DNA from: JAYUJH01 sp043765375
GTDB taxonomy: Bacteria; Pseudomonadota; Alphaproteobacteria; Rickettsiales; UBA998
Assembly (NCBI GenBank): GCA_043765375.1
Contig: JAYUJH010000006.1
Location: 1 to 64,000, forward strand
Reading direction: 5' to 3'
Length of the DNA: 64,000 bases
The translations under genes and the position numbers were made by a program. Below, one piece after another: positions 17,440 through 26,536 of the stretch. How positions within the stretch are numbered: position 1 is the first letter of the stretch; each line of letters opens with the position of its first letter. The notes beneath the pieces were generated by a model. The model saw nothing but the letters and a program-made list of their open reading frames with translations. It was not told the DNA's origin and ran no database searches.

Positions 17440-19218
17440 CTACATCGCTTGTTTATCTTGCACCCCGCCTTCACCAAAACCTTCATCACGGAAGCGGCGA
17501 ACATTAAATAATCCTGCATAATTTGAAGTGATTTTATCATGAAAATTGAGGATTGATTCATCTGTGGAAGGCTTGCCGATATAATATCCCTGTCCATATT
17601 GCACTCCAGATTCAAACAAAAACTCCGCCTCTTTTTGTGTTTCCACCATTTCACCAATCATCATCATATCCAGATTGCGACATAGACTAGCCATCGCTTT
17701 TAGCAATTTGCGCCCCCGTTCTGTTTGCATGGAATCACGGACATAACTGCCATCAATCTTAACAAAATCCACCTGCAAATGACGCAAATAATTAAATGAT
17801 GATTCCCCCACTCCAAAATCATCAAGGCATACGAGATTGCCCTCTTTGCGCAATGTTTGAATGAAATCATTCGCCATTTGCATGTTATCAATCTTGAATG
17901 ATTCCGTCACTTCAATCATCAAATGTGAGCGAACATCATTATATTTACGCAACAAATTGAGGAATGTATCAATAAATAAATTGGAGCTAAGCGAACGCCC
18001 CGAAAGATTGACTGCCAAAGAAACATGCTGCCCCATCTTTTTACGCTCTTGAATGATGCACAAAACCTTTTCTGTTATTGCAAGGTCGCAATCATTAATC
18101 AAACCAGCTTGTTCACCAAATGTGATAAACTCAAATGGATTTTTGAACTTGCCCATATCATGCAACCGCACCAAACATTCGTGATGATGCACAATTCCCG
18201 TGCGCAAATTGACAATTGGCTGAAATGCTAGCGAGAAAGCGTCCGCACTCAAAGTTTTTTTGAATGTGCCGATATGGTCAAGCGTGATATCTAACATTTC
18301 TTCATAGCTTTCATTCAAGCTGGTGATGCTAAACTTTTCACCTTTATTTTCCGCAAACTTATTAATCGTATAAAGCACAGCATTTGCCAAATCATGCTCG
18401 GATAGCGGATATTCATCAGATGAAGTTTTTATATTAGTTGCCTCAACTTTTAGATCCAACCCTTTAATTTGCAATTTAGCAATATTTTTAATGCCGTCCA
18501 CTAGCTCTTGATTATTAGTATTACCCGGGGTGATGATGGAATATGAACCACGCTCAATGATTTTTGCTGCCTCATTATTAACGGATTTTGTTTTGATATA
18601 ATCACCAATAGATTTAAGCAATTTAACCGCATTATCAGTGCTTAAACTATCCAGCAATATTTGCAATTCTGGAATATCAACAATGGTGATGTTGAGTTCT
18701 TCTCCACGCGCATTGGCTTCAACAATTTGTTTGCAAGCATGAAGGGTGAATATTTCTTTCTCAACTATTCCTTCAATTTGCTCAATTTCCGCCAATTCTT
18801 CATAATGTTGAATTAATGACTCACAGCGCAGTGAAAAATAAAATCTCTCGCATTTGTTTTTGGAATTATCATTTGGAGAATTAATATGTTGAATATTATC
18901 ATGTTCAATATAAATACCCGACAAACGAAAAGCCATTTCCTCACCATTGGCAGCAATAAAATCAAGCGGGACTGAATCTATACGGTTTTTTTGCTTAATG
19001 GTTTCCATGATGTTTTTCAACCGACCATGGTGATTATGCGCAATTATCTGTTTGAAATTAAGCCCGATAATATCCGCACTTTTGCGCCCAAGCAAGCCCT
19101 GCATTGCACCATCAGCAAATACTATAACTCCATCTTGTTCAACTTCAACCAAAATATCTGCACTGGAGAAGGCGAAAGCTGCGAAATTATCACTTGGAAT
19201 GTTTGGATTTTTAGTCAT
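17440..19218 (-). CDS. PAS - degenerate GGDEF - EAL protein (c-di-GMP phosphodiesterase-like)
   Basis: 592 residues from the ATG at 19218 (a TTG four codons upstream is less likely). A PAS-like sensor domain (about 15-120) has ADILVEVEQDGVIVFADGAMQGLLG. The middle region is helical/beta with no GGDEF signature. The EAL domain runs from about 335 to 580. Its first motif is ECLVRL rather than EALVR, but the metal and catalytic positions are still visible: NLSG, EVTES, DDFGVGESS, VKIDG and GEMVET. It could therefore hydrolyse c-di-GMP or act as a sensor. No transmembrane segment is seen, so it is probably cytosolic. It is the only c-di-GMP turnover gene in the window; a PilZ receptor lies at 30747-31607. 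Confidence 0.85.
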   Translation of the reverse strand: MTKNPNIPSDNFAAFAFSSADILVEVEQDGVIVFADGAMQGLLGRKSADIIGLNFKQIIAHNHHGRLKNIMETIKQKNRIDSVPLDFIAANGEEMAFRLSGIYIEHDNIQHINSPNDNSKNKCERFYFSLRCESLIQHYEELAEIEQIEGIVEKEIFTLHACKQIVEANARGEELNITIVDIPELQILLDSLSTDNAVKLLKSIGDYIKTKSVNNEAAKIIERGSYSIITPGNTNNQELVDGIKNIAKLQIKGLDLKVEATNIKTSSDEYPLSEHDLANAVLYTINKFAENKGEKFSITSLNESYEEMLDITLDHIGTFKKTLSADAFSLAFQPIVNLRTGIVHHHECLVRLHDMGKFKNPFEFITFGEQAGLINDCDLAITEKVLCIIQERKKMGQHVSLAVNLSGRSLSSNLFIDTFLNLLRKYNDVRSHLMIEVTESFKIDNMQMANDFIQTLRKEGNLVCLDDFGVGESSFNYLRHLQVDFVKIDGSYVRDSMQTERGRKLLKAMASLCRNLDMMMIGEMVETQKEAEFLFESGVQYGQGYYIGKPSTDESILNFHDKITSNYAGLFNVRRFRDEGFGEGGVQDKQAM

Positions 19219-19539
19219 AATTATTACCAATTTATTTATATTATTACTATGCCAAATAATGATTAATATATTATTAAGTTACATTGTTTTTGTGCATTGC
19301 GAGAGGATTTTTTATGATGCAAATCAAGCATTACCTTCAACTAAATATATAATTAACCATTAATAAATACTTGTTTCAGCAATCAACAATACTTATCAAT
19401 ATTTAATATTAACTTGAATTACTTGCATTTTTATTATACCAAATATTCATATAAAAAATATTAATATAAAACGCTTGAGTTTTTTGCATCATTTGTTATG
19501 TTGTTGTGGATTAAAATAATATTATAATTTTGAGCAAAT
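19219..19539. promoter_or_regulatory. Divergent intergenic region (EAL gene / purL) with candidate purL promoter
   Basis: 321 nt without a credible ORF and very rich in A and T. A candidate promoter for purL is TTGAGT (19475-19480), 16 nt, TATGTT (19497-19502), about 38 nt before the ATG. No purine riboswitch or clear operator is recognisable. The EAL gene promoter must also lie here but could not be singled out. Confidence 0.35.
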
Positions 19540-21756
19540 ATGAACATATCAACATCAATAGTCACCAAAGATGCTATTCCTCAAAATGGTGATGATATTT
19601 CACCAGCAACCATTGCGCAACATGGCTTGAGTGCTGATGAATATCAAAAAATTGTTGAAATCATGCAGCGTGCGCCAAACTTAACCGAGCTTGGCATATT
19701 TTCAGTGATGTGGAGCGAGCATTGTTCTTACAAAACCACTCGCAAGTGGCTGTCACAACTGCCAACAACTGGCGAGCGGGTGATTTGTGGCCCTGGGGAA
19801 AATGCAGGCGTGATTGATATTAATGACGGGCAGGCAGTGATTTTCAAAATGGAAAGTCATAATCACCCTTCATTCATTGAGCCATATCAAGGGGCAGCAA
19901 CGGGTGTTGGTGGTATTTTGCGTGATGTGTTCACTATGGGAGCGCGCCCGATTGCTGTGTTAAATGCGTTGCGTTTTGGCGCACCAGAAAATCAACGCAC
20001 AAAGCACCTTGTTTCAGGAGTTGTTGCTGGAATTGGTGGCTATGGTAATTGTGTTGGCGTGCCAAATGTTGGAGGTGAGTGCAATTTTGATGAGGCTTAT
20101 AACGGGAATATTTTAGTCAATGCAATGGCAGTTGGTTTGGCAGATGCGGACAAAATATTTTATTCTGCCGCAGCTGGAATTGGCAACCCCGTGTTATATG
20201 TGGGGGCAAAGACTGGTAGAGACGGTATTCATGGCGCAACAATGGCATCTGCTGAGTTTGATGCAAATAGCGAAGAAAAACGTCCAACTGTGCAAGTTGG
20301 TGACCCGTTCATTGAAAAATTATTGATTGAAGCATGTTTAGAGCTGATGCAAACTGATGCAATCATCGCCATTCAGGATATGGGAGCAGCGGGATTGACT
20401 TGTTCATCGCTTGAGATGGCAGGAAAAGGCGAGCTTGGAATTGAGATAGAGCTTAGCAAAGTGCCGCAACGTGAACCGCACATGACCCCATATGAGATTA
20501 TGCTATCCGAGAGCCAAGAGCGCATGTTGATGGTGATAAAACCTGAGAGGGAGCAACTAGCGCATGATATTTTTCGCAAATGGGAACTGGATATCGCAAC
20601 AATTGGTGTGCTAACTGATACGGGGCGTATGGTGCTGAAAGAACATGGTGCAGTGGTGGCGGATATGCCAATTGCTCCGATTTCAACTAATTCTCCCGTG
20701 CTGGAACGTGAATATAACATTGTCAATGCAGCAAATGTGGCGATTGCAAATGCAGATTTGAGCGTGACAGAGGCGGGGGCGGCTTTGAAACAATTGCTTG
20801 CAACTCCAAATCTATGCTCCAAACGATGGATTTATGAACAATATGATAGCCAAGTGATGAATGATACGGTGGCAACAAGGGGCGCAGATGCCGCAATCGT
20901 CAGAGTTCATGGAACAAAAAAAGGGTTGGCAATAACCACTGATTGCACCCCACGCTATTGTTTGGCAAACCCGCATGAAGGTGGCAAACAAGCAGTAGCA
21001 GAGGCTTGGCGCAACATTAGTGCAACTGGCGCAACCCCAATTGCGATAACGAACTGCCTCAATTTTGGTAACCCTGAAAAACCCGAAGTGATGGGACAAA
21101 TTGTTGGTTGCTTGCAAGGAATGGGTGAAGCTTGCACGGCCTTGGATTTTCCTATTGTGTCGGGCAATGTATCATTATATAACGAAACCTCGGGCAAAAC
21201 AATCCTTCCAACTCCCGCAATTGGTGGGGTTGGATTGTTTGACGATGTCACAAAACACGCAACCATCAAGTTCAAACAGTCAGGTAATGCTATCATATTA
21301 ATTGGTGGAGTTGGAACGCATTTGGGTGCATCAATCTATATGCGCAATGTGAAGGGAAGCAAACTCGGTGGTGCGCCAATTGTGGATTTAGCGAAGGAAA
21401 AATTACATGGTGATGTGGTGCGAAATATGATTATTGCAGGCAAAATTGTCGCCAGTCATGATTTATCTGATGGCGGGTTGCTGATTGCAATCGCTGAAAT
21501 GTGTATGAGTGGTGGGTGCGGTGCAAGCGTTGAACTGCCATTAAATGAAGCAGCATTATTTGGTGAAGATCAAGCGAGATATTTGCTAGAAATGAGCGAT
21601 GATAATTGGCAGGAGCTTAGCAAAACCAGCATTGATGCACAAAAAATTGGCGTAGTCGGTGGCGATGAGTTAAATATTAATGGTACAATAATCGCTAAAA
21701 CATCAGAATTATGCGAGATTAATGAATCATGGTTGCCAGAATATATGGGGCAATAA
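19540..21756 (+). CDS. purL: Phosphoribosylformylglycinamidine synthase II
   Basis: ATP-dependent amidation of FGAR to FGAM in purine synthesis. 738 residues, the small-PurL form that works with PurS and PurQ (neither in the window). Characteristic segments are FSVMWSEHCSYKTTRKWL near residue 60, MESHNHPSFIEPYQGAATGVGG, RDVFTMGARPIA, DMGAAGLTCSSLEMAGKG in the middle, and the second half GVGLFDDV and SHDLSDGGLLIAI. Length and motif order are as expected for the family. bolA follows 45 nt later. Confidence 0.97.
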   Translation: MNISTSIVTKDAIPQNGDDISPATIAQHGLSADEYQKIVEIMQRAPNLTELGIFSVMWSEHCSYKTTRKWLSQLPTTGERVICGPGENAGVIDINDGQAVIFKMESHNHPSFIEPYQGAATGVGGILRDVFTMGARPIAVLNALRFGAPENQRTKHLVSGVVAGIGGYGNCVGVPNVGGECNFDEAYNGNILVNAMAVGLADADKIFYSAAAGIGNPVLYVGAKTGRDGIHGATMASAEFDANSEEKRPTVQVGDPFIEKLLIEACLELMQTDAIIAIQDMGAAGLTCSSLEMAGKGELGIEIELSKVPQREPHMTPYEIMLSESQERMLMVIKPEREQLAHDIFRKWELDIATIGVLTDTGRMVLKEHGAVVADMPIAPISTNSPVLEREYNIVNAANVAIANADLSVTEAGAALKQLLATPNLCSKRWIYEQYDSQVMNDTVATRGADAAIVRVHGTKKGLAITTDCTPRYCLANPHEGGKQAVAEAWRNISATGATPIAITNCLNFGNPEKPEVMGQIVGCLQGMGEACTALDFPIVSGNVSLYNETSGKTILPTPAIGGVGLFDDVTKHATIKFKQSGNAIILIGGVGTHLGASIYMRNVKGSKLGGAPIVDLAKEKLHGDVVRNMIIAGKIVASHDLSDGGLLIAIAEMCMSGGCGASVELPLNEAALFGEDQARYLLEMSDDNWQELSKTSIDAQKIGVVGGDELNINGTIIAKTSELCEINESWLPEYMGQ

Positions 21757-21801
21757 TAATATTGTTTTATTAACTAATTTGAATTATAATAGGAACTTAA
21801 A

Positions 21802-22032
21802 ATGCCATTATCTGCTGAAATAATTAAACAACGAATAACAAATGCACTGCCAGATGCAATCATTGAACTGGTGGATTTAGCGGGGGACAACGATCATTGG
21901 CAAGTGAGCGTGACCTCGGCCGCATTCGCTGGATTGCCAAAAATAAAACAGCATAAGATGGTGTATGATGCGTTTGGTGATGATATGGGGACAACATTGC
22001 ACGCATTAAGTGTTAAAACTATCTCACTCTAA
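21802..22032 (+). CDS. BolA-family protein
   Basis: 76 residues with the BolA fold signature: helix ITNALPDAIIELVDL, then HWQVSVTSAAFAGLPKIKQHKMVYDAF (the FxGx...RHR-like segment) and the C-terminal MGTTLHALSVKTI. BolA/IbaG proteins pair with monothiol glutaredoxins in iron-sulfur handling. In many alphaproteobacteria the next gene is grxD, but here a 32-codon ORF and tatB follow instead. A good ribosome-binding site (AGGA) precedes the ATG. Confidence 0.92.
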   Translation: MPLSAEIIKQRITNALPDAIIELVDLAGDNDHWQVSVTSAAFAGLPKIKQHKMVYDAFGDDMGTTLHALSVKTISL

Positions 22033-22080
22033 ACGACTATCTTAATTTAAGCTAAATAATATATTTTTATGGAGAATAAT

Positions 22081-22179
22081 ATGTGCAAAACATTAGATAA
22101 CATCGTCAGCAAAATCAAAGCAAAATTATGCGATAAAAAAACAACCGCTCCAGAGCAAAAACCATCAGATAAATCATGA
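22081..22179 (+). CDS. Possible small protein (32 aa)
   Basis: A short ORF of 32 codons, MCKTLDNIVSKIKAKLCDKK and onward, preceded by a clear Shine-Dalgarno-like GGAG 8 nt from the ATG. It is Lys-rich with two cysteines, at residues 2 and 17, and has no membrane segment. It lies between bolA and tatB on the same strand. I recognise no family. The ribosome-binding site and position support translation; coding status is otherwise unproven. Confidence 0.35.
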   Translation: MCKTLDNIVSKIKAKLCDKKTTAPEQKPSDKS

Positions 22180-22230
22180 TGAGCGCATTATTCAAGTTAA
22201 ATGTTTGATTTCTAAATACTTAATTTTTAG

Positions 22231-22560
22231 ATGTTTGATTTTTCATTTGCCGAATTATTGGTGGTTGCAGTAGTTGGATTAATTGTGCTTGGTCCTGAAG
22301 AATTGCCAAAAGTCGCTCGCTATGTGCGAAATATTATTAGGCAAATTAAATCAGCTAGTGCAAATATTCAACAACAAGTAACGGAATTGCTTGATGATGA
22401 GGATATAAAAACCGCAACAAACTTCATCAAAGGCGATGATGGCAAGTTTTATGCAACTTATGATGTGCCGAATATCATAAGAGATGGCGGTGGTGATATG
22501 CCAAACATCATAAAAAACAAAAGTGACGATATGTTAGACACAGCAAAACATGATTTGTGA
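22231..22560 (+). CDS. tatB: Sec-independent translocase subunit TatB
   Basis: 109 residues. The N-terminal helix MFDFSFAELLVVAVVGLIVL is followed by the GPEELPKVAR hinge. This is the TatB rather than TatA pattern: the LGPExLP motif, with Glu at the eighth position. An amphipathic helix follows, then a charged tail with FIKGDDGKFYATYDVPNII, a segment resembling other alphaproteobacterial TatB proteins. It forms the folded-protein receptor with TatC, which follows 132 nt downstream. No tatA is adjacent. Confidence 0.88.
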   Translation: MFDFSFAELLVVAVVGLIVLGPEELPKVARYVRNIIRQIKSASANIQQQVTELLDDEDIKTATNFIKGDDGKFYATYDVPNIIRDGGGDMPNIIKNKSDDMLDTAKHDL

Positions 22561-22692
22561 AAAATAACTTGCAAAATTATAACTTACAAAATTGTGGCGT
22601 GTCAAAAAAAATCTATAAAAAATTATATATTATAAGTGATTGATAAAACATGATATACATATATAATAATTATACAAAACATCAAAACTTGA

Positions 22693-23490
22693 ATGAATAA
22701 ATTATCCACAGAACTGGCGCAACAATCGCTTTATACCCATCTTGCCGAGTTGCGCACTCGCCTGATTTATAGCATTTTGGCGTGGTTGATGACGAGTGTG
22801 CTGAGCTATCTCATGATATCTCACATCATGCAATTTTTGACCGTTCCACTCGCTGCGGCCTATGCTAGCCCAGAATCTAAACGGTTAATATTCACCAGCC
22901 TGCCCGAGGCGTTCGTAACATATATAAAACTGGCAATGATTTCAGGGGTTTTTTTCGCCTTCCCAATAATAGTGTGGCAATTATATCGTTTCATTGCCCC
23001 CGCACTTTATGCTCGTGAAAAACGTGCAACCATACCATTTTTGGTGGCAGCACCTTTGTTGTTTTATGCTGGTGCAGCACTTGCCTATTTTTATATTTTT
23101 CCTGCGGCATGGAAGTTTTTTGTCAGTTTTGAGATGCTCGCAAACCCCGTTCAGGGTGGTTTGGCTGTGGAACTTGAGGCAAAATTAAGCGAATATCTGA
23201 GCTTAATTAGTGGAATAATTATCGCATTTGGCATTTCTTTTCAACTGCCATTAGTGTTGCTGTTAATGATTAAAGCGGGAGTTCTTGATGTCGCCAGCTT
23301 GAAAAAAGCAAGGCGTTATGCAATTATTGGCTTGCTGATTATAGCGGCGATACTCACTCCGCCAGATATATTTTCACAAATTGGATTGTTTGTGCCGCTT
23401 TATGGCTTATATGAAATCGCAATTTTCATCGGGGGTTTTATGCAAAAATCCCGCAATGACGAACCAAATGATGATGAAATCGTGGTTTGA
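22693..23490 (+). CDS. tatC: Sec-independent translocase subunit TatC
   Basis: 265 residues with six hydrophobic segments and the cytoplasmic N-terminal motif YTHLAELRTRLIYS, the twin-arginine signal-binding region. The first periplasmic loop carries FTSLPEAFVTYIKLA, and FPIIVWQLYRFIAPALY follows. The last helices contain ILTPPDIFSQ. Length and topology are normal. With TatB it forms the receptor that recognises twin-arginine signal peptides. It is followed by the TPR gene. Confidence 0.96.
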   Translation: MNKLSTELAQQSLYTHLAELRTRLIYSILAWLMTSVLSYLMISHIMQFLTVPLAAAYASPESKRLIFTSLPEAFVTYIKLAMISGVFFAFPIIVWQLYRFIAPALYAREKRATIPFLVAAPLLFYAGAALAYFYIFPAAWKFFVSFEMLANPVQGGLAVELEAKLSEYLSLISGIIIAFGISFQLPLVLLLMIKAGVLDVASLKKARRYAIIGLLIIAAILTPPDIFSQIGLFVPLYGLYEIAIFIGGFMQKSRNDEPNDDEIVV

Positions 23491-23609
23491 AAAACACTAA
23501 GTTAAGATGAAATCGTAACTTGAAAGACATAATCCCGCACAGAAATATTTCATACATCACTGATATTTCAGTTTATTGTTGCGTTAATGATGATTGTCTT
23601 TATGTTGAC

Positions 23610-25334
23610 ATGTTAATGTTGAAATATATCTTAAAATTACGAATAATTTATTTTGTCAAGCTATGCTTGATTGCATCATTATGCTTGATTGCATTTTTAC
23701 CGTGGCAAAACGCATTTGCAGCGCAATCTCGCTATATTGCTCGTTATGAAAACGTTAATTCAGCAAAACATGTTAATGTTGTAAGAAATATTAATGTTGG
23801 CAGAGAAGGCAGAATTACAACACGGAGCAATTCCAGTTATGGTTCAAATCGTTATAATCTTCGCCGTAGACCTAATATTACAGCATATAATGCAACTGAT
23901 AATTCAAGGATAATTGCACCAGAGCTTCAACAAATTGGCCTTGAGCAAAATAAACTTCAAATACGCAACATTAATGATGCCCTGCGACCAAATATTTTAC
24001 AACCAAATATTGCACAATCAAATATTGAGCGAAATAATGTTACCGCAAAAACTGAATTAGTGATAAAACCATTTGAATATTATAATGACGCACCAATTTC
24101 AATTGCCCCCCCTCCCGTTCCTATAATTTCTTCTAAAAATAATATTAATGCGCCTAAAATTGATGAAATAAAAACTATTCAAACAAAACCCACTCAAGCA
24201 ATAATAGAGCTTCCAGCGCAACAAATAGCCAAAACAGGTGATGTAATAGATTTTGGCGTGCAACCATTGCAAATGCAGCAAATAAAAACAATTCCGCCAG
24301 AAATTATCTCGCCAAAAGTTGAAGTTCCAGCTCAGGAGCAAGTTCAAAAAGTGGAAGTGCAAGAAATAGAGGTGCAAGAAATAGAAATTAGAGAGGTGAC
24401 ATATAATAATGCACCAAAAATTGTGCCAAACACCACATCGCCAAACATAGCCAAAACACAAAATATAACTGCCTCACCAGATAACTCCGAACCAAATATA
24501 CCCACTCCAAAAGTCACTGAAATTGAAGTTCCAACCATTAACGCCCCGCCCAGTGTGAAATTAACTGAGCCGCAACCTGATGAAATATCAGCGCAGACAA
24601 AAAATATTTTGCAGAAATTGCCAAATGATATATTTCCAACAGAGCGAATGGAGCGTGGTAATTTTGATGTGAACCGCACAAAGATGCAACAAACCACACC
24701 AGATTATGGCGGAATAGCCCAAGAAATTGGGGCAAGTGTTGCGGTGCGTCGCCAATCATTTGATGTGAATTATGAGTTGGATAAAGCATATAATGCGCTA
24801 ATTCGTGGTAATACTGAAATAGCGGTGCAGATTTATCGTGATGTGTTGAATGCTGAGCCAAATAATAAATATGCGCTTTTTGGGTTAGCCACGACTTATC
24901 ATAAACTTGGTATGACCAAGCAAGCTCGTCCAATTTATGGCAGATTGCTTGAGCTTGACCCTTATAATAAAGAAGCATTGAACAATTTTCTTGCCTTGGT
25001 TGGTGAGGAAGCTCCCGAATCTGCTATATTATATCTTGAGCAATTAAAAGGGCAGAACTCAGATTTCAGCCCAATTTATGCGCAATTAGCATCGCTTTAT
25101 TCCAAGCAAAATAATAACCAGCTTGCGATTGAAAATATGCAAGAGGCGATATTAATTTCTCCCGAAAACTTGGTATATCAATATAATTTAGCGGTGATGT
25201 ATGATAAAGCAAAACAAGGCGATAGGGCAGCTATGCTTTATCGCCAATTGGTCAAATCAGGGCTTGATGGCAAAGAATTACCCGCAAGTTTGAGTGATAT
25301 TCAGAAAAGATTAACTTATTTATTGTCTAATTAG
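23610..25334 (+). CDS. Exported TPR protein with Pro/Val/Glu-rich linker
   Basis: 574 residues from the ATG at 23610, chosen because a signal peptide begins there (about residues 1-38: basic start, long hydrophobic core, WQNAFA cleavage site). Upstream in-frame starts would bury it. A long low-complexity region (about 40-370) is rich in Asn, Pro and Ile, with a VEVQEIEVQEIEI repeat. Four or so tetratricopeptide repeats follow (about 390-570: AYNALIRGNTEIAVQIYRDV, ATTYHKLGMTKQARPIYGRL and further units). It is immediately upstream of pilT, and its pattern resembles TPR accessory proteins of pilus systems, but that link is inference. Confidence 0.7.
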   Translation: MLMLKYILKLRIIYFVKLCLIASLCLIAFLPWQNAFAAQSRYIARYENVNSAKHVNVVRNINVGREGRITTRSNSSYGSNRYNLRRRPNITAYNATDNSRIIAPELQQIGLEQNKLQIRNINDALRPNILQPNIAQSNIERNNVTAKTELVIKPFEYYNDAPISIAPPPVPIISSKNNINAPKIDEIKTIQTKPTQAIIELPAQQIAKTGDVIDFGVQPLQMQQIKTIPPEIISPKVEVPAQEQVQKVEVQEIEVQEIEIREVTYNNAPKIVPNTTSPNIAKTQNITASPDNSEPNIPTPKVTEIEVPTINAPPSVKLTEPQPDEISAQTKNILQKLPNDIFPTERMERGNFDVNRTKMQQTTPDYGGIAQEIGASVAVRRQSFDVNYELDKAYNALIRGNTEIAVQIYRDVLNAEPNNKYALFGLATTYHKLGMTKQARPIYGRLLELDPYNKEALNNFLALVGEEAPESAILYLEQLKGQNSDFSPIYAQLASLYSKQNNNQLAIENMQEAILISPENLVYQYNLAVMYDKAKQGDRAAMLYRQLVKSGLDGKELPASLSDIQKRLTYLLSN

Positions 25335-25367
25335 GCTATAAAAATATTTTAATCGGAATTATATTAT

Positions 25368-26447
25368 ATGGATATTACGGACTTGCTTGCTGTATCGCAC
25401 CAAAATCGTGCATCAGATTTACATTTATCATCAGGAAGCCCACCTATAATCAGGGTAAATGGTGATATAATGCCAATTAAAACCTCGCCCCCGCTCTCGC
25501 CCGAGGCAATCAAAGAAATGCTTTATTCGGTGATGACAGATCAACAACGAAGCGAATATGAAGGGCAGTGGGAGTTGGATTTTTCCATTTCATTTGGGCA
25601 AGCATCTCGTTTTCGGGTGAATGCTTTCAACACGATGAAAGGCCCCGCCGCAGTTTTCAGGACTATTCCAACCAAAATATTATCGCTTGATGAACTTGGT
25701 GCGCCAGATATATTCAAAAAATTATGCGGGCTGCATAAAGGTTTAGTGCTGGTGACTGGTCCTACGGGTAGCGGAAAATCCACCACACTTGCCGCAATAA
25801 TTGATCATATCAACCGCACTCAGCAAAAACATATCATCACGATTGAAGATCCAATAGAGTTTGTGCATCAGTCGCAGAGATGTTTAATCAATCAACGTGA
25901 AGTTGGAGCAAGCACTCGTTCATTCGCTCGCGCACTCAAAAGTTGCTTGCGTGAAGATCCTGATATCATCTTGGTGGGTGAGTTGCGGGATATTGAAACA
26001 ATCCATTTGGCGATGACAGCGGCAGAAACAGGGCATTTGGTGATGGGAACATTGCACACCAACACCGCACCAAAAACGATTGACCGCATCATTGATGTGT
26101 TCCCAAGTGCGGATAAAGAAATGGCACGGGCGATGTTATCAGTTTCATTGGAGGCGGTGATTTCTCAAGCATTGCTCAAAACCAAAGATGGCACGGGGCG
26201 GGTGGCAGCGCATGAGATTATGCTTGGAACATCAGCGGTTCGCAATTTAATTCGTGAGGCGAAAATCCCCCAACTTTATTCGGTGATTCAAACAGGCTCC
26301 AAAATGGGTATGAAAACGATGAAGGAAAGCCTTAATGAACTGGTGGTTGCAGGCAAAATTGATGAGTCTGAAATGCACCGTATTTTAGCAACCAGCAGTG
26401 AGATGGATACATTACCCAAGCCAACACAGAATAATAATGCTTTTTGA
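25368..26447 (+). CDS. pilT: PilT-family twitching ATPase
   Basis: 359 residues. Hexameric ATPase that drives type IV pilus retraction in the family. Visible elements in order: N-terminal PAS-like domain (SDLHLSSGSPP), Walker A GPTGSGKSTTL near residue 135, aspartate box IITIEDPIEF, Walker B DPDIILVGELRD, histidine box ETGHLVMGTLHT, and the PilT-specific C-terminal AVRNLIREAKIPQLYSVIQ, close to the AIRNLIRE motif needed for retraction. No pilin or pilB is in the window, so whether it acts in classical pili here is open. Confidence 0.93.
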   Translation: MDITDLLAVSHQNRASDLHLSSGSPPIIRVNGDIMPIKTSPPLSPEAIKEMLYSVMTDQQRSEYEGQWELDFSISFGQASRFRVNAFNTMKGPAAVFRTIPTKILSLDELGAPDIFKKLCGLHKGLVLVTGPTGSGKSTTLAAIIDHINRTQQKHIITIEDPIEFVHQSQRCLINQREVGASTRSFARALKSCLREDPDIILVGELRDIETIHLAMTAAETGHLVMGTLHTNTAPKTIDRIIDVFPSADKEMARAMLSVSLEAVISQALLKTKDGTGRVAAHEIMLGTSAVRNLIREAKIPQLYSVIQTGSKMGMKTMKESLNELVVAGKIDESEMHRILATSSEMDTLPKPTQNNNAF

Positions 26448-26536
26448 ATGTTTTATTTAGTTTTGCGAGTTTTGTTTAGTAATTATTCAGCATTTATAGT
26501 ATATGTTGAAATTAATATATATTTTAGGCGAATTAA

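Noticed and set aside
20373..21296. Long antisense ORFs inside purL
   Set aside because: They are frame shadows of purL with no motif or ribosome-binding site.
22231..22560. TatA instead of TatB
   Set aside because: The LGPEELP hinge, the early Glu and the long charged tail fit TatB; TatA would have a shorter tail and FG hinge.
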